Source: an uncultured Roseibium sp.
GTDB lineage: Bacteria; Pseudomonadota; Alphaproteobacteria; Rhizobiales; Stappiaceae
Assembly: GCF_947496995.1 (NCBI RefSeq)
Contig: NZ_CANMFD010000001.1
Coordinates: forward strand, 368,692 to 432,691
DNA length: 64,000 bases
Direction of reading: 5' to 3'
Position 1 is the first letter of the stretch; each line of letters starts with the position of its first letter. Shown here in pieces: positions 30,229 to 39,485 of this stretch. Both the position numbers and the translations under genes were made by a program. The notes beneath the pieces were generated by a model, which was given only the letters and a program-made list of their open reading frames with translations, made no database searches and was not told the DNA's origin.

Positions 30229-30321
30229 CCAGCATGTCAGCGCGAGCGCAAGCGAGCACTCAACCTGTCAAGCCTTTGAAATCATGAAGCAAGACGCGCC
30301 TGTGGCGCGAAATATGTCTGG

Positions 30322-30366
30322 ATCCCGGATCTGGCCATGCAGCTATCGCTGCAGACCGTCCGGGAT
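30322..30366. repeat. nested palindrome, second copy
   Basis: The outer arms ATCCCGGA and TCCGGGAT enclose the inner hairpin TGCAGC-TATC-GCTGCA. It shares its design, though not its full sequence, with 30188-30228, and its outer arms resemble the palindrome at 43537-43559. Confidence 0.6.
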
Positions 30367-30393
30367 GAGGCGCTGAGAGTTTGTCAGCAGTCT

Positions 30394-30417
30394 GAAAGGG
30401 GCGGTTACGCCCCTTTC
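30394..30417 (-). terminator. hairpin after the adenosine kinase gene
   Basis: GAAAGGGGCG pairs with CGCCCCTTTC across a 4-base loop. It lies 9 bp beyond the stop of the minus-strand kinase gene and is nearly identical to the hairpin after gpmA. Confidence 0.55.
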
Positions 30418-30426
30418 CTGGTGTCG

Positions 30427-31428
30427 TCAGACCTCGAAACCGCTCTGCGCGGCGGTCGTTTTCAGCGGCCATTCCGGGCGGGCACCAACGTGACTGATCA
30501 CGCTTGCGGCGCATATGCAGCCCAGTTCTGCGGCGTCTGAGAGCTTGTATTCGCGGGCAAGACCAAACAGGAAACCGGCCGCAAACAGATCGCCCGCACC
30601 GGTCAGATCCACCACATTTTCCACCGACTGGGCGCTGACCTTCAGCGTCTCGTCTTTGGTGATGACCATTGCGCCTTCCGCGCCGAGCGTGAGCGCGGTC
30701 AGGGCGCCGGTGTCCTGGGCGCCGGAGATTGCCGAGCCGAGATCGGACGTTTCGTAGAGCGCCTTCAGCTCGTGCTCGTTGGCAAACAGAAGATCGACCA
30801 CTCCGTCGGACAACAGTGACTGGAACTCGCTGCGGTACCGGTCGACACAGAAGGAATCCGACAGGGTGAGAGCCACCTTGCGTCCATGCGCATGCGCGAC
30901 TTCGGCGGCCTTCAGGAAGGCTTTCTTGGCCTCTTCAGGATCCCATAGATAGCCTTCCATATAGGTGACGGCGGAAGCCGCGACCACCGTCTCGTCGACG
31001 TCGGACGGGGAGAACTCGGTGCAGGCGCCGAGATAGGTGTTCATCGTCCGCTCGCCATCCGGCGTGATCAGGATCATCGACCGTGCGGTCGGCTTGCTGT
31101 CGCGCAGGCGCGGCGTGTTGAAGTAGACGCCGGTGCCGTTCATGTCGTGCGAGTAGCTGTCACCCAGTTCGTCTTCGGCGACCTTGCCGAAATAGGCGGG
31201 TCTGCCGCCGAGCGACGCGATTCCGGCTGCCGTATTGCCGGCGCTGCCGCCCGACACGCGGACTGTCTGGCCCATCTTGTCGAACAGACGTACGGCTTCT
31301 TCCGTATCGATCAGCCGCATGGAACCCTTGATGAGGCTCTCCTGAAGCAGGAAGTCTTCCTCGACATGCGCAAAGACGTCGCAAATGGCATTGCCGATAC
31401 ACAAGGCGTCAAATCTGGTTTCGGTCAT
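30427..31428 (-). CDS. PfkB family carbohydrate/nucleoside kinase, probable adenosine kinase
   Basis: This 333-residue ribokinase-fold protein probably phosphorylates adenosine to AMP. Key features are the N-terminal segment FDALCIGNAICDVFAHVEE, the substrate-site motif VSGGSAGNTAAGIASLGG, and the PfkB signature DLTGAGDLFAAGFLFG with the catalytic Asp. ATG 31428 has GAGG upstream and is preferred to the track start at 31452. Alphaproteobacterial proteins of this type are usually named adenosine kinase, but other sugar or nucleoside substrates cannot be excluded. It follows pheA on the minus strand by 32 bp. Confidence 0.85.
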   Translation of the reverse strand: MTETRFDALCIGNAICDVFAHVEEDFLLQESLIKGSMRLIDTEEAVRLFDKMGQTVRVSGGSAGNTAAGIASLGGRPAYFGKVAEDELGDSYSHDMNGTGVYFNTPRLRDSKPTARSMILITPDGERTMNTYLGACTEFSPSDVDETVVAASAVTYMEGYLWDPEEAKKAFLKAAEVAHAHGRKVALTLSDSFCVDRYRSEFQSLLSDGVVDLLFANEHELKALYETSDLGSAISGAQDTGALTALTLGAEGAMVITKDETLKVSAQSVENVVDLTGAGDLFAAGFLFGLAREYKLSDAAELGCICAASVISHVGARPEWPLKTTAAQSGFEV

Positions 31429-31460
31429 AAGGTCCTCTGGTGGTGCCGTCATGTGCGGCT

Positions 31461-32351
31461 TCAGGAATGGGGGTTGGGCCTCAGGGCGCGGTTGGCTTCC
31501 GGTTCCTTGATCTTGTCCCGGAAGGGGCTGGCACGGTAGACGCCGAGCATGTTCAGCTCCGCGCAGAAAAAGGCGAGTTCCTCAAGCGCCAACGCGACTG
31601 AAGGGTCCTCGGGGTGGCCTTCCACATCCGCGTAGAACATGGAGGCGAAGAACTGGCCCTCGAGCTGATAGGATTCCAGCTTCGTCATGTTGACACCGTT
31701 GGTGGCAAAGCCGCCGAGCGCCTTGTAGAGAGCGGCCGGTACGTTGCGGACCCGGAAGATGAACGTCGTGATGACCGGTTGGCCGTTATACGCCGCTTCC
31801 ATCTTGTCACGCGAAAGGATGACGAAGCGCGTCGTGTTGTGGGCGGCGTCCTCGACATCGCGGCGCAGAATATCGAGCCCGTAGATCTCGGCTGCCATTT
31901 CAGGCGCGAGGGCGCCGACGCTCGGATCGTCGAGTTCCGCGATCTGGCGGGCGGACCCTGCCGTGTCGCCGCCGACAACGGCAGTGAGGCCGAACTCCCG
32001 AATGACATTGCGGCACTGGCCGAGCGCGTGAATGTGGCTTTGCACCTTCTTGAGACCTTCCAGCTTCGCGCCTCTGGGCGCCATGAGCTGGAAGCGGATC
32101 GGCATGAAATATTCGCCGATGATATGCAGGTCGGATTTTGGCAGCAGATGGTGGATGTCGGCGACGCGCCCGGCCACCGAGTTTTCGATCGGGATCATGG
32201 CAAGGTCGGCCGTGCCGTCCGCCATGGCCGAAAAGCAATCCTCGAATGTCGGACACGGAATGGCTTCATAGTCGGGATAGACACTCCGGCATGCCATATG
32301 CGAATTGGCACCGGTTTCTCCCTGGAAAACTATTTTTTTTCTGTCGTTCAT
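31461..32351 (-). CDS. pheA: prephenate dehydratase
   Basis: This enzyme converts prephenate to phenylpyruvate in phenylalanine synthesis. The 296-residue monofunctional protein starts IVFQGETGANSHMAC and has the catalytic motif NTTRFVIL. A C-terminal ACT domain (about 195-280: TTFIFRVRNVPAALYKALGGFATNGVNMTKLES) is expected to bind phenylalanine for feedback inhibition. No chorismate mutase domain is fused. GGAAAG precedes the ATG. The third to sixth codons contain a run of eight A. It is part of the kdsB-pheA block. Confidence 0.96.
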   Translation of the reverse strand: MNDRKKIVFQGETGANSHMACRSVYPDYEAIPCPTFEDCFSAMADGTADLAMIPIENSVAGRVADIHHLLPKSDLHIIGEYFMPIRFQLMAPRGAKLEGLKKVQSHIHALGQCRNVIREFGLTAVVGGDTAGSARQIAELDDPSVGALAPEMAAEIYGLDILRRDVEDAAHNTTRFVILSRDKMEAAYNGQPVITTFIFRVRNVPAALYKALGGFATNGVNMTKLESYQLEGQFFASMFYADVEGHPEDPSVALALEELAFFCAELNMLGVYRASPFRDKIKEPEANRALRPNPHS

Positions 32352-32437
32352 GGTTCTTTCCGCCTCTGGGCAGGATGCCCTGACACTTTGAAGTTCTTCT
32401 GCGTTTCCGCCGCACGATGTCTGCGAAAGCGGGCTTT

Positions 32438-33184
32438 CTAGGAGGCCTGATACACCTCTCGGGCGCGCTCCAGATCCTCCGGGGTGTTCACATCCATGGG
32501 CGCGCTGTCGATGATCGATACGTCGATCCGCATGCCTGCCTCCAGCGCGCGCAGCTGCTCCAGCTTCTCGCGCTTCTCCAGCGGAGAGGGAGGCAGCTTG
32601 ACGAAATCGGCCAGCGCGGCGCGGCGGTATGCGTAGATGCCGACATGCTGATAGAGAGGACCGTCTCCGCTTGGCGCGGTCGCGCGGGTAAAATAGAGCG
32701 CACGGTGATGACCGTGGCCATTCGGCGTCGTGACGGCCTTGACGAAACTCGGATCGTCCCGGAATCGCGGCTCCGTAATTTCCGTCATGATCGTGCCGAT
32801 TGCCACGTCAGGGATGCTCAGGGGAGCGAAAGCCGCGCGAATCGCCTCCGGCGCAATCAGCGGCACGTCGCCCTGCACATTCAGGATGACATCATGCCGG
32901 CCGTCCGGATCCACAAGGTTGACCGCCTCCTGGATGCGGTCCGAGCCGGAGGGATGGTCGGCCCTGGTCATGATGGCTTTGCCGCCGTGATCGTGAACGG
33001 CCTCGGCGATATCCTTGTCGTCGCAAGCAACGGCAACCGGGCCGATATCCGCGTTCTGCGCCTGCTCAAGTACCCTGACGATCATGGGTTTTCCGCAAAT
33101 ATCGGCGAGTGGCTTGCGTGGAAGACGGGTTGCCGCGAGGCGGGCCGGAATGATGACGAGTGCAGCGCTCAAAACAGTCTCCAT
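32438..33184 (-). CDS. kdsB: 3-deoxy-manno-octulosonate cytidylyltransferase (CMP-KDO synthetase)
   Basis: KdsB activates KDO as CMP-KDO for lipopolysaccharide core synthesis. The 248-residue protein has LVIIPARLAATRLPRKPLADI at the N-terminus, ADHPSGSDRIQEAV and NVQGDVPLIAPEAI. ATG 33184 lacks a good ribosome-binding site, while TTG 33172 has GGAG six bases upstream, so translation may begin four codons later. It is divergent from the cytochrome c gene, the arrangement seen in many rhizobia. Confidence 0.95.
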   Translation of the reverse strand: METVLSAALVIIPARLAATRLPRKPLADICGKPMIVRVLEQAQNADIGPVAVACDDKDIAEAVHDHGGKAIMTRADHPSGSDRIQEAVNLVDPDGRHDVILNVQGDVPLIAPEAIRAAFAPLSIPDVAIGTIMTEITEPRFRDDPSFVKAVTTPNGHGHHRALYFTRATAPSGDGPLYQHVGIYAYRRAALADFVKLPPSPLEKREKLEQLRALEAGMRIDVSIIDSAPMDVNTPEDLERAREVYQAS

Positions 33185-33371
33185 GGGGCCGGACGCTTCG
33201 GCGGGATTGTTAAAAATGCCTGCCGCGTCCGTTTGTCATATCAGATGTCCTTTTAAAGCTATGGACAGCAAGGTCAAAAAATTTGTAGGTTCCGGCAAAT
33301 TTTAAAAAGCTGATAGGGTCCGCAGCCTCATGCTGCGGGCTCGGACGCGTATGAGCTTGGAGCCGGAGAGA

Positions 33372-33923
33372 ATGGATTCCTTCACGCTGAACAAGGCCGC
33401 AGGTGCGGTTCTGATGGTTCTTATCCTGACTATGGGCGTCGGCATTGTCTCCGACATCATTTTCCATCCGACGATTCCGGGGAAACCCGGCTATGAGATC
33501 GTCGTTGCCTCTGCGGAAGATGCGACCTCGGAAGTGGAAGCGGTTCCGGAAGTCGTGCCGATTTCCGAACGCCTTGTGGAAGCTTCGGCTGAAGACGGTG
33601 CGAAAGTCGCAAAGAAATGCGCGGCCTGCCACGACTTCACGCAAGGCGGCGCCAACAAGGTCGGTCCGGCTCTGTGGGCGGTTGTCGGCCGCAAGCCTGC
33701 CAGCCACGAAGGCTTCAGCTATTCGTCCGCGATGGTCGCCTACGCTGAAGAGCATCCGGAATGGTCTTTCGAAGAACTCGATCATTTCCTGCTCGCCCCG
33801 AAAAAGCATGTCCCCGGAACGTCGATGGGATTTGCGGGTCTGCGTAAACCTGAAGATCGCGCGGATATGATCGCCTATCTCAATGAGCAGTCAGACTCAC
33901 CCGTGCCGGTGCCATCCGAGTAG
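33372..33923 (+). CDS. cycM: membrane-anchored c-type cytochrome (CycM-like)
   Basis: This 183-residue protein has an uncleaved N-terminal anchor (about 7-28, AAGAVLMVLILTMGVGIVSDIIF), an acidic/proline linker, and a class I cytochrome c domain in the periplasm. The heme-binding motif is CAACH and the distal Met ligand is probably in GTSMGFAGL. CycM-type cytochromes carry electrons from the bc1 complex to aa3 oxidase in rhizobia. ATG 33372 is preceded by GGAGAG. It is monocistronic with a strong terminator and divergent from kdsB. Confidence 0.9.
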   Translation: MDSFTLNKAAGAVLMVLILTMGVGIVSDIIFHPTIPGKPGYEIVVASAEDATSEVEAVPEVVPISERLVEASAEDGAKVAKKCAACHDFTQGGANKVGPALWAVVGRKPASHEGFSYSSAMVAYAEEHPEWSFEELDHFLLAPKKHVPGTSMGFAGLRKPEDRADMIAYLNEQSDSPVPVPSE

Positions 33924-33960
33924 TTCTCAGCAACGAACACGTAGTTTCAATGAATATCGG

Positions 33961-33989
33961 AAAAGCCGGATTAGTCATCCGGCTTTTTT
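33961..33989 (+). terminator. intrinsic terminator after the cytochrome c gene
   Basis: AAAAGCCGGAT pairs with ATCCGGCTTTT across TAGTC and is followed by more T. It starts 38 bp after the stop. Confidence 0.93.
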
Positions 33990-34069
33990 ATTTAAATTGT
34001 AGGAAAAATTAACACATCTTCCGTTACGTAGTGTATTGTCAGGGCGGGTTGGGATTAGGCAAGAGCCGT

Positions 34070-35506
34070 ATGGATTTTAATCTGGCACGAAATATATTTT
34101 TCAGTTCGAGTGGGGCATTTACCGCGTTCATCGTCGCGATTGTGTGTTTCCTCGCTGGAATCGCGGTCACCGCGCATGTCGGACAACTCGTGCGAAGCGA
34201 ACTTGTCGCTCAGCACAAGAAAGATGCGGTCGCCGACCTGTCCGAAGCGCGCGCGCGCCTTGAGGGTGAGATCAGTCGGACCGTGGCCCATGGTTTCGGC
34301 ATCCGGGCCTATGTGACCCAATTCGCCGATCAGCCGTTCGAGATGGAACACTATCGGGAGATCGCCAGCGATCTGATCGAGGAAAATTCCTCCATACGGT
34401 CCATCGGGCTTGCTCCCAACAATGTCCTGCGGGCCGTCTTCCCCCTCGGGCCCAACCAGTCGGCTATCGGCCTGAACTACCGGATGAACAGCGCGCAGTG
34501 GCCGGCGATACGCGATGCGATGATTAGCCGTGAAGTGGTGATCGCCGGTCCGCTTGAACTCGTTCAGGGAGGGCGTGCCCTGGTAATAAGGATCCCGGTG
34601 TTCCCGCCCGCTTTCCCCGGCCAGCCCGTGAGCGACCGCTCCTACTGGGGCGTTGCGACGCTGATTCTCGACGAAGCGGGCATGATGGCGGCCGCAGGCA
34701 TGAAGGATGTCCTGAACGGTATCAACACCGCCGTGGTCAACAAGAATGCGGCCAGCACCGCAAACAGCGTCATATTCGGCAGCCCCTCCGTTCTGGAAGC
34801 CGACTTCGTCTCGCTTCCTCTTCACCTTCCCGGTGGCTTGAACTGGCAATTGCTGGGCTACCCGCAGGGTGGCTGGTTGAGTTACGGCGACGAAGTCTGG
34901 ATGACCCAGCTGATCGGCAGCCTTATCTCCCTTGTTTTCGGCACCATGGCCTTTCTTCTGATCAACGAGGTCTACAAGGTGCGCTCGATGGCGCTGCACG
35001 ATCCCCTGACAGGGCTGGCGAACCGGCGCCTCCTGGAAGAGCGCATGTACCAGCTTGCCACCATGTGCGAGCGCTCGGGATCCGGATTTGAGATCTTTTA
35101 CGTGGATCTGGATGCCTTCAAACCGGTCAATGACAATTACGGCCATTCGGTCGGAGACCAGTTGCTGATCGAAATCGGCCAGCGGCTGCAGCATCAGACA
35201 CGCCAGAGCGACACGGTCGCCCGCGTCGGCGGCGACGAGTTCATTGTCCTGACGCCCGGCAATATGCGTTTCCAGGAAAAGGATGCCTTCCTGAACCGTC
35301 TGTCGGAACGTGTCGAACAGGCCTTCACCTTCGCAAGCATCAAGATCGACGTCAAAGCCAGTATCGGCAGTGCGAGCTACCCAGGGGATGCTGCTTCGGT
35401 CGATGATCTGCTCAAGGTGGCCGACGGTCGCATGTATGCCCAAAAGGCGAAATCCAAGCAGAACAAGGAAGCCCCGTCCGAAAAGGGCGTGCCCCAGACA
35501 GGTTAA
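34070..35506 (+). CDS. CHASE-domain diguanylate cyclase
   Basis: This 478-residue inner-membrane protein has helices at about 15-37 and 280-302 flanking a periplasmic CHASE-like sensor (about 60-265: SIRSIGLAPNNVLRAVFPL, GLNYRMNS, GPLELVQGGRALVIRIPVF). A C-terminal GGDEF domain follows (about 310-465). The active-site motif is VGGDEFIVL, and RQSD five residues upstream fits the inhibitory RxxD site, so product inhibition is expected. ATG 34070 is preferred to the track start. There is no EAL domain. It stands alone between the cytochrome gene and the peptide transporter operon. Confidence 0.9.
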   Translation: MDFNLARNIFFSSSGAFTAFIVAIVCFLAGIAVTAHVGQLVRSELVAQHKKDAVADLSEARARLEGEISRTVAHGFGIRAYVTQFADQPFEMEHYREIASDLIEENSSIRSIGLAPNNVLRAVFPLGPNQSAIGLNYRMNSAQWPAIRDAMISREVVIAGPLELVQGGRALVIRIPVFPPAFPGQPVSDRSYWGVATLILDEAGMMAAAGMKDVLNGINTAVVNKNAASTANSVIFGSPSVLEADFVSLPLHLPGGLNWQLLGYPQGGWLSYGDEVWMTQLIGSLISLVFGTMAFLLINEVYKVRSMALHDPLTGLANRRLLEERMYQLATMCERSGSGFEIFYVDLDAFKPVNDNYGHSVGDQLLIEIGQRLQHQTRQSDTVARVGGDEFIVLTPGNMRFQEKDAFLNRLSERVEQAFTFASIKIDVKASIGSASYPGDAASVDDLLKVADGRMYAQKAKSKQNKEAPSEKGVPQTG

Positions 35507-35617
35507 ATTTCTGTCATTTAGCCATCCGGCAGGTGACGTTTGGCCGGCTGGTCCCTAAACTGGTCCGTGACAGCCCAATTCATCCGGGCTGAGGAACGGA
35601 GAGGGATACAGAAGCTG

Positions 35618-37528
35618 ATGATGGTCACATGGCGCGTTTTGAAGATGGCTGCGGCGCGGATCGCGCTTGCAGGGGCGATGTCCGTCACAGGCCTCGCATT
35701 GGCCGGCGTGACGATCGGGAGCCTTGCAAGCGGGACGGCATTTGCCGATGAGCCCGAGTGGCACCATGCATCCGCGCTCAACGGAACACCCAAATACGGT
35801 CCGGATGTTCCCCATTTTGATTACGTCAATCCGGACGCGCCGAAAGGCGGTGTCGTCAGGCTGGCGAGCAGCAGCAGCTTCGATACGTTCAATATCCTTG
35901 CCCAGAAGGGCAATATCGCGCCCGGTATTCTGGAGGTGTATGAAAGCCTCATGGAACCGTCGCTGGATGAAGACGACATCAGCGCGCAATATGCCGTCCT
36001 TGCGAACGCCGTCCGGTTTCCCGACGACTATTCCTGGGTCGAATACAGGATCGACCCGAACGCAAGATGGCACGACGGCGAGCCGGTAACCGCCGAAGAC
36101 GTCGTCTGGTCGTTCGAAAAGGCGATCGAACTCGATCCCCGCCGGAAATTCTACTATCAGAACGTCACATCGACCGAGATCGTCGCGGACAACGTCGTCC
36201 GGTTTACCTTCGATTCCGTGGGCAACCGCGAGCTGCCGAAAATCATGGGCCAGCTTACCATTTTGCCGAAGCACTGGTGGGAAGGCAAAAACGCCGAGGG
36301 TGAGCCGCGTGACATTTCCCGCGCAACCCTGGAGCCGCCGCTCGGGTCGGGCCCTTACCGGATCAAGGACTTCTCGCCCAGCCGTCAGGTGATCTACGAA
36401 CGTGTTGAGGACTATTGGGGCAAGGATCTGCCGTTCCGGGTTGGTACCAACAATTTCGACGAGATCCGCTACATCGCCTTCCTTGACGATTCCGTCCAGT
36501 TCGAGGCGTTCAAGGGTGACCAATACGACTTTCACGTCGAGCGCAGTTCCAGCCAATGGGCCAAACGATATGATTTTCCGGCTGTCAGGGACGGTCGGGT
36601 CGTGAAGGAGATTTTTCAGGACAAGTCCACCGGCGTCATGCAGGGCTTCTTCTTGAACCTGCGCCGGGAAAAATTCCAGAATCCGGATGTCCGCAGGGCG
36701 CTCAACTACGCCTATGATTTCGAAACGACCAACGAGATCGTCTCGGCAAACCTGCTGAAGCGGGTCAATTCCTATTTTGCGGGAACCGAGCTTGCCTCCT
36801 CCGGTCTGCCGCAAGGCAAGGAACTGGAAATACTCGAGGAAGTCCGCGATCAGGTACCGCCCGAGGTGTTCACCGAGGAATACACCAATCCTGTCGGCGG
36901 AAACCCGCAGAATGTGCGCGCCAATCTTCGCGAAGCCGTGAATCTGCTCCGCGGAGCCGGGTTCGAGCTCAAGGACAGGAAGATGATCGATCCGGCGACC
37001 GGCGAGCAGTTGAGCGTGGAGTTCCTTTACCGGGACAAGGCCAGCGAACGGACGTTGCTCCCCTATGCAAAGAACCTGGAAAGTATCGGCATCAACCCTG
37101 TCCTGCGTCTGGTGGATGTCTCCCAGTTCGTCAACCGGGTGCGCAGCAGGGACTTCGACACCGTCGTGCTGGCAATCGGTCAGTCCCTGTCTCCGGGCAA
37201 CGAGCAGCGCGAATACTGGGGTTCTGAATCGGCGGACAATCCGAGTTCGGCAAACTACAGCGGCATCAAGAACCCGGCGATTGACCACCTGATCGACAAG
37301 GTGATCTTCGCGCAGGACCGCGAAACGCTTGTGGCCGCGACCCATGCGCTCGACCGGGTGCTTCTGTGGAACCACTACGTGGTGCCGCAATTCTATTCCG
37401 ACGAAACCAGGACAGCCCGCTGGAACCGCTTCGGCCATCCCGACCGGATGCCCGAATACAGCACCGGCTTCCCGGCCATCTGGTGGTACGACGCGGAGCT
37501 GGCGGAAAAGACGGGAGCGGAAAGATGA
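35618..37528 (+). CDS. yejA: extracellular solute-binding protein, YejA-like (first copy)
   Basis: This family 5 (SBP_bac_5) periplasmic binding protein of about 636 residues would feed oligopeptides, or microcin C-like peptides, to the YejBEF transporter. A long signal peptide ends near SGTAFADEPEW. The mature protein begins WHHASALNGTPKYGPDVPHFDYVNPDAPKGGVVRLAS, typical of YejA. The start is uncertain: ATG 35618 or 35621 fits the signal peptide, with GAGAGG 10-15 bp upstream. Its stop overlaps the start of a second binding-protein gene. Confidence 0.9.
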   Translation: MMVTWRVLKMAAARIALAGAMSVTGLALAGVTIGSLASGTAFADEPEWHHASALNGTPKYGPDVPHFDYVNPDAPKGGVVRLASSSSFDTFNILAQKGNIAPGILEVYESLMEPSLDEDDISAQYAVLANAVRFPDDYSWVEYRIDPNARWHDGEPVTAEDVVWSFEKAIELDPRRKFYYQNVTSTEIVADNVVRFTFDSVGNRELPKIMGQLTILPKHWWEGKNAEGEPRDISRATLEPPLGSGPYRIKDFSPSRQVIYERVEDYWGKDLPFRVGTNNFDEIRYIAFLDDSVQFEAFKGDQYDFHVERSSSQWAKRYDFPAVRDGRVVKEIFQDKSTGVMQGFFLNLRREKFQNPDVRRALNYAYDFETTNEIVSANLLKRVNSYFAGTELASSGLPQGKELEILEEVRDQVPPEVFTEEYTNPVGGNPQNVRANLREAVNLLRGAGFELKDRKMIDPATGEQLSVEFLYRDKASERTLLPYAKNLESIGINPVLRLVDVSQFVNRVRSRDFDTVVLAIGQSLSPGNEQREYWGSESADNPSSANYSGIKNPAIDHLIDKVIFAQDRETLVAATHALDRVLLWNHYVVPQFYSDETRTARWNRFGHPDRMPEYSTGFPAIWWYDAELAEKTGAER

Positions 37529-39420
37529 TCGGGTTCTCCTCCCCGTCGCGCCGGCGGCTGCTGCAACTGACCGGCGCTGTCGCGGTGGCAGGGCTGGGGC
37601 CGTGGTCAGCGGGCCCCGGTGCTGCCGCGCCGAGTGCGGCCGGGAAAGGACCCCAGCATGGCCTGTCCGTTTTCGGGGATCTCAAATACGGGCCCGGTTT
37701 CACCCATTTCGACTACGTCAATCCGAATGCCCCGAAGGGGGGAACATTCTCCTTTACCGCCCCCTACTGGTACTTCAACCAGAACCCGCAGACCTACAAC
37801 ACCTTCAATTCCTTCATCCTGAAGGGAGATGCGCCGCCGCGCATGGAACTGTGTTTCGACACGCTCATGGTCCGCGCCCAGGACGAACCGGATGCGGTCT
37901 ACGGTCTGGTGGCGGAAACGGTCGAGGTCTCGGAAGACGGAAATCGCTATTTCTTCAATCTGCGTCCGGAGGCGAAGTTCCATGACGGTTCAAAGCTGAC
38001 GGCGGAAGATGTCGCCTTCTCCATCCTGTTGCTGAAGGCGGACGGGCATCCGCTTCTGAGCCAGCCTCTGGCAGCCCTGAAGGATGCCGAGGTCCTGAGC
38101 GAGAACCGGGTCGCCCTGCATTTCGACGGCACCCAGGCGCTGCAGCTGGCGCTGGTCATCGCCACCGACTATCCGATCTTTTCCAAGCGCTATTACACCG
38201 CTTACGACTTTAAGCAGTCCACCCTGACACCGCCGCTGTCCTCGGGCCCCTACAAGGTCGGCAAGCATGCGGTCGGCCGATATGTCGAGTATCACCGGGT
38301 TGAAAACTACTGGGGCCGGGACCTGCCGGTGATGGCGGGCCAGTGTAATTTCGCGGCCATCCGGCTTGAGTTCTTTCGCGAACGGCAGGTCGCATTCGAG
38401 GCCTTCAAGAAGGGTAATCTCCTCTATCGCGAAGAGTTCACCTCCAAGAACTGGGCGACGGAGTATAATTTCCCGGCGATTGAAAACGGCGAGGTCGTCC
38501 GGAGAGAATTTCCCGACGGACGGCCCTCGGGAGCGCAGGGCTGGTACTTCAACACGCGCCGCGAAAAATTCAGGGACCCGAGGGTTCGCCAGGCGCTTGG
38601 CTACGCCTTCGATTTCGAATGGTCCAACAAGAACCTCTTTTACGGACTTTACGACCGGACCGTGTCGTATTTCGAGAATTCCGACATGAAGGCCGAGGGG
38701 CTACCGTCAGCCGAAGAACTCGCCCTTCTCGAACCTTTCCGCGATCAGCTCCCTGAAGCGGTATTCGGCGAAGCGGTCGTCCCGCCGGTGAGCGACGGTT
38801 CCGGGAACGACCGGTCCCTGTTGCGCAGGGCGAGCGATCTGCTGAGCGAGGCTGGCTACCAGCGCGATGGCACGGAACTTGTCGGTCCGGACGGAAAACC
38901 GCTGGAAATCGAGTTCCTGAACAACACCACCGCCTTCGAGCGGATCACCAACCCGATGATCAAGAACATGCAAAGGCTGGGCATCAAGGCCAGCCTGCGC
39001 GTCGTCGATCCGGCTCAGTACCAGTCACGCCTCAACGACTTCGATTTCGACGTCGCCAGTCAAAGGGTCTCGTCCTCGGCGACGCTTTCCGATGATGTGC
39101 GCGAACTTTGGGGGTCGCGGGCGGCAGAAATACCGGGCTCTCACAACATTGCCGGCGTTGCCGACCCCGTGGTCGACGCCATGATGGACAAGGTCATCGC
39201 GTCGCGGAGCCGCGAGGAGATGGACACCGCCGCGCGGGCCCTGGACCGGGTTTTACGCTCCGGATATTACTGGATCCCGCAGTGGTACAAGAACATCCAC
39301 ACTGTCGCCATGTGGGATGTCTACGGCTATCCGGAAAAGACACCGCGATATCTTTTCCCCATCGAGGAACTCTGGTGGATAGACAAGGAAAAGGCCGCAA
39401 AACTCGGCAAAGCCGGTTAA
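37525..39420 (+). CDS. extracellular solute-binding protein, YejA-like (second copy, Tat signal)
   Basis: This second SBP_bac_5 protein of 631 residues overlaps the first by four bases. The N-terminus SPSRRRLLQLTGAVAVAGL is a twin-arginine signal, unlike the Sec-type signal of its neighbour. The mature start GLSVFGDLKYGPGFTHFDYVNPNAPKGGTFSF is clearly paralogous to the first copy. The pair probably arose by duplication and may widen ligand range for one transporter. The longer track ORF start reads through the upstream gene in another frame. Confidence 0.9.
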   Translation: MIGFSSPSRRRLLQLTGAVAVAGLGPWSAGPGAAAPSAAGKGPQHGLSVFGDLKYGPGFTHFDYVNPNAPKGGTFSFTAPYWYFNQNPQTYNTFNSFILKGDAPPRMELCFDTLMVRAQDEPDAVYGLVAETVEVSEDGNRYFFNLRPEAKFHDGSKLTAEDVAFSILLLKADGHPLLSQPLAALKDAEVLSENRVALHFDGTQALQLALVIATDYPIFSKRYYTAYDFKQSTLTPPLSSGPYKVGKHAVGRYVEYHRVENYWGRDLPVMAGQCNFAAIRLEFFRERQVAFEAFKKGNLLYREEFTSKNWATEYNFPAIENGEVVRREFPDGRPSGAQGWYFNTRREKFRDPRVRQALGYAFDFEWSNKNLFYGLYDRTVSYFENSDMKAEGLPSAEELALLEPFRDQLPEAVFGEAVVPPVSDGSGNDRSLLRRASDLLSEAGYQRDGTELVGPDGKPLEIEFLNNTTAFERITNPMIKNMQRLGIKASLRVVDPAQYQSRLNDFDFDVASQRVSSSATLSDDVRELWGSRAAEIPGSHNIAGVADPVVDAMMDKVIASRSREEMDTAARALDRVLRSGYYWIPQWYKNIHTVAMWDVYGYPEKTPRYLFPIEELWWIDKEKAAKLGKAG

Positions 39421-39485
39421 GCTTGAAAAGTGACACCTCGGGCCCGCGTCAGAAGGCCGGTTGAAAAAGGGACTGCACAGTTTCC

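Noticed and set aside
35555-37438. 627-codon minus-strand ORF opposite the first yejA gene
   Set aside because: It is an antisense shadow. The + strand gene has a signal peptide and family match.
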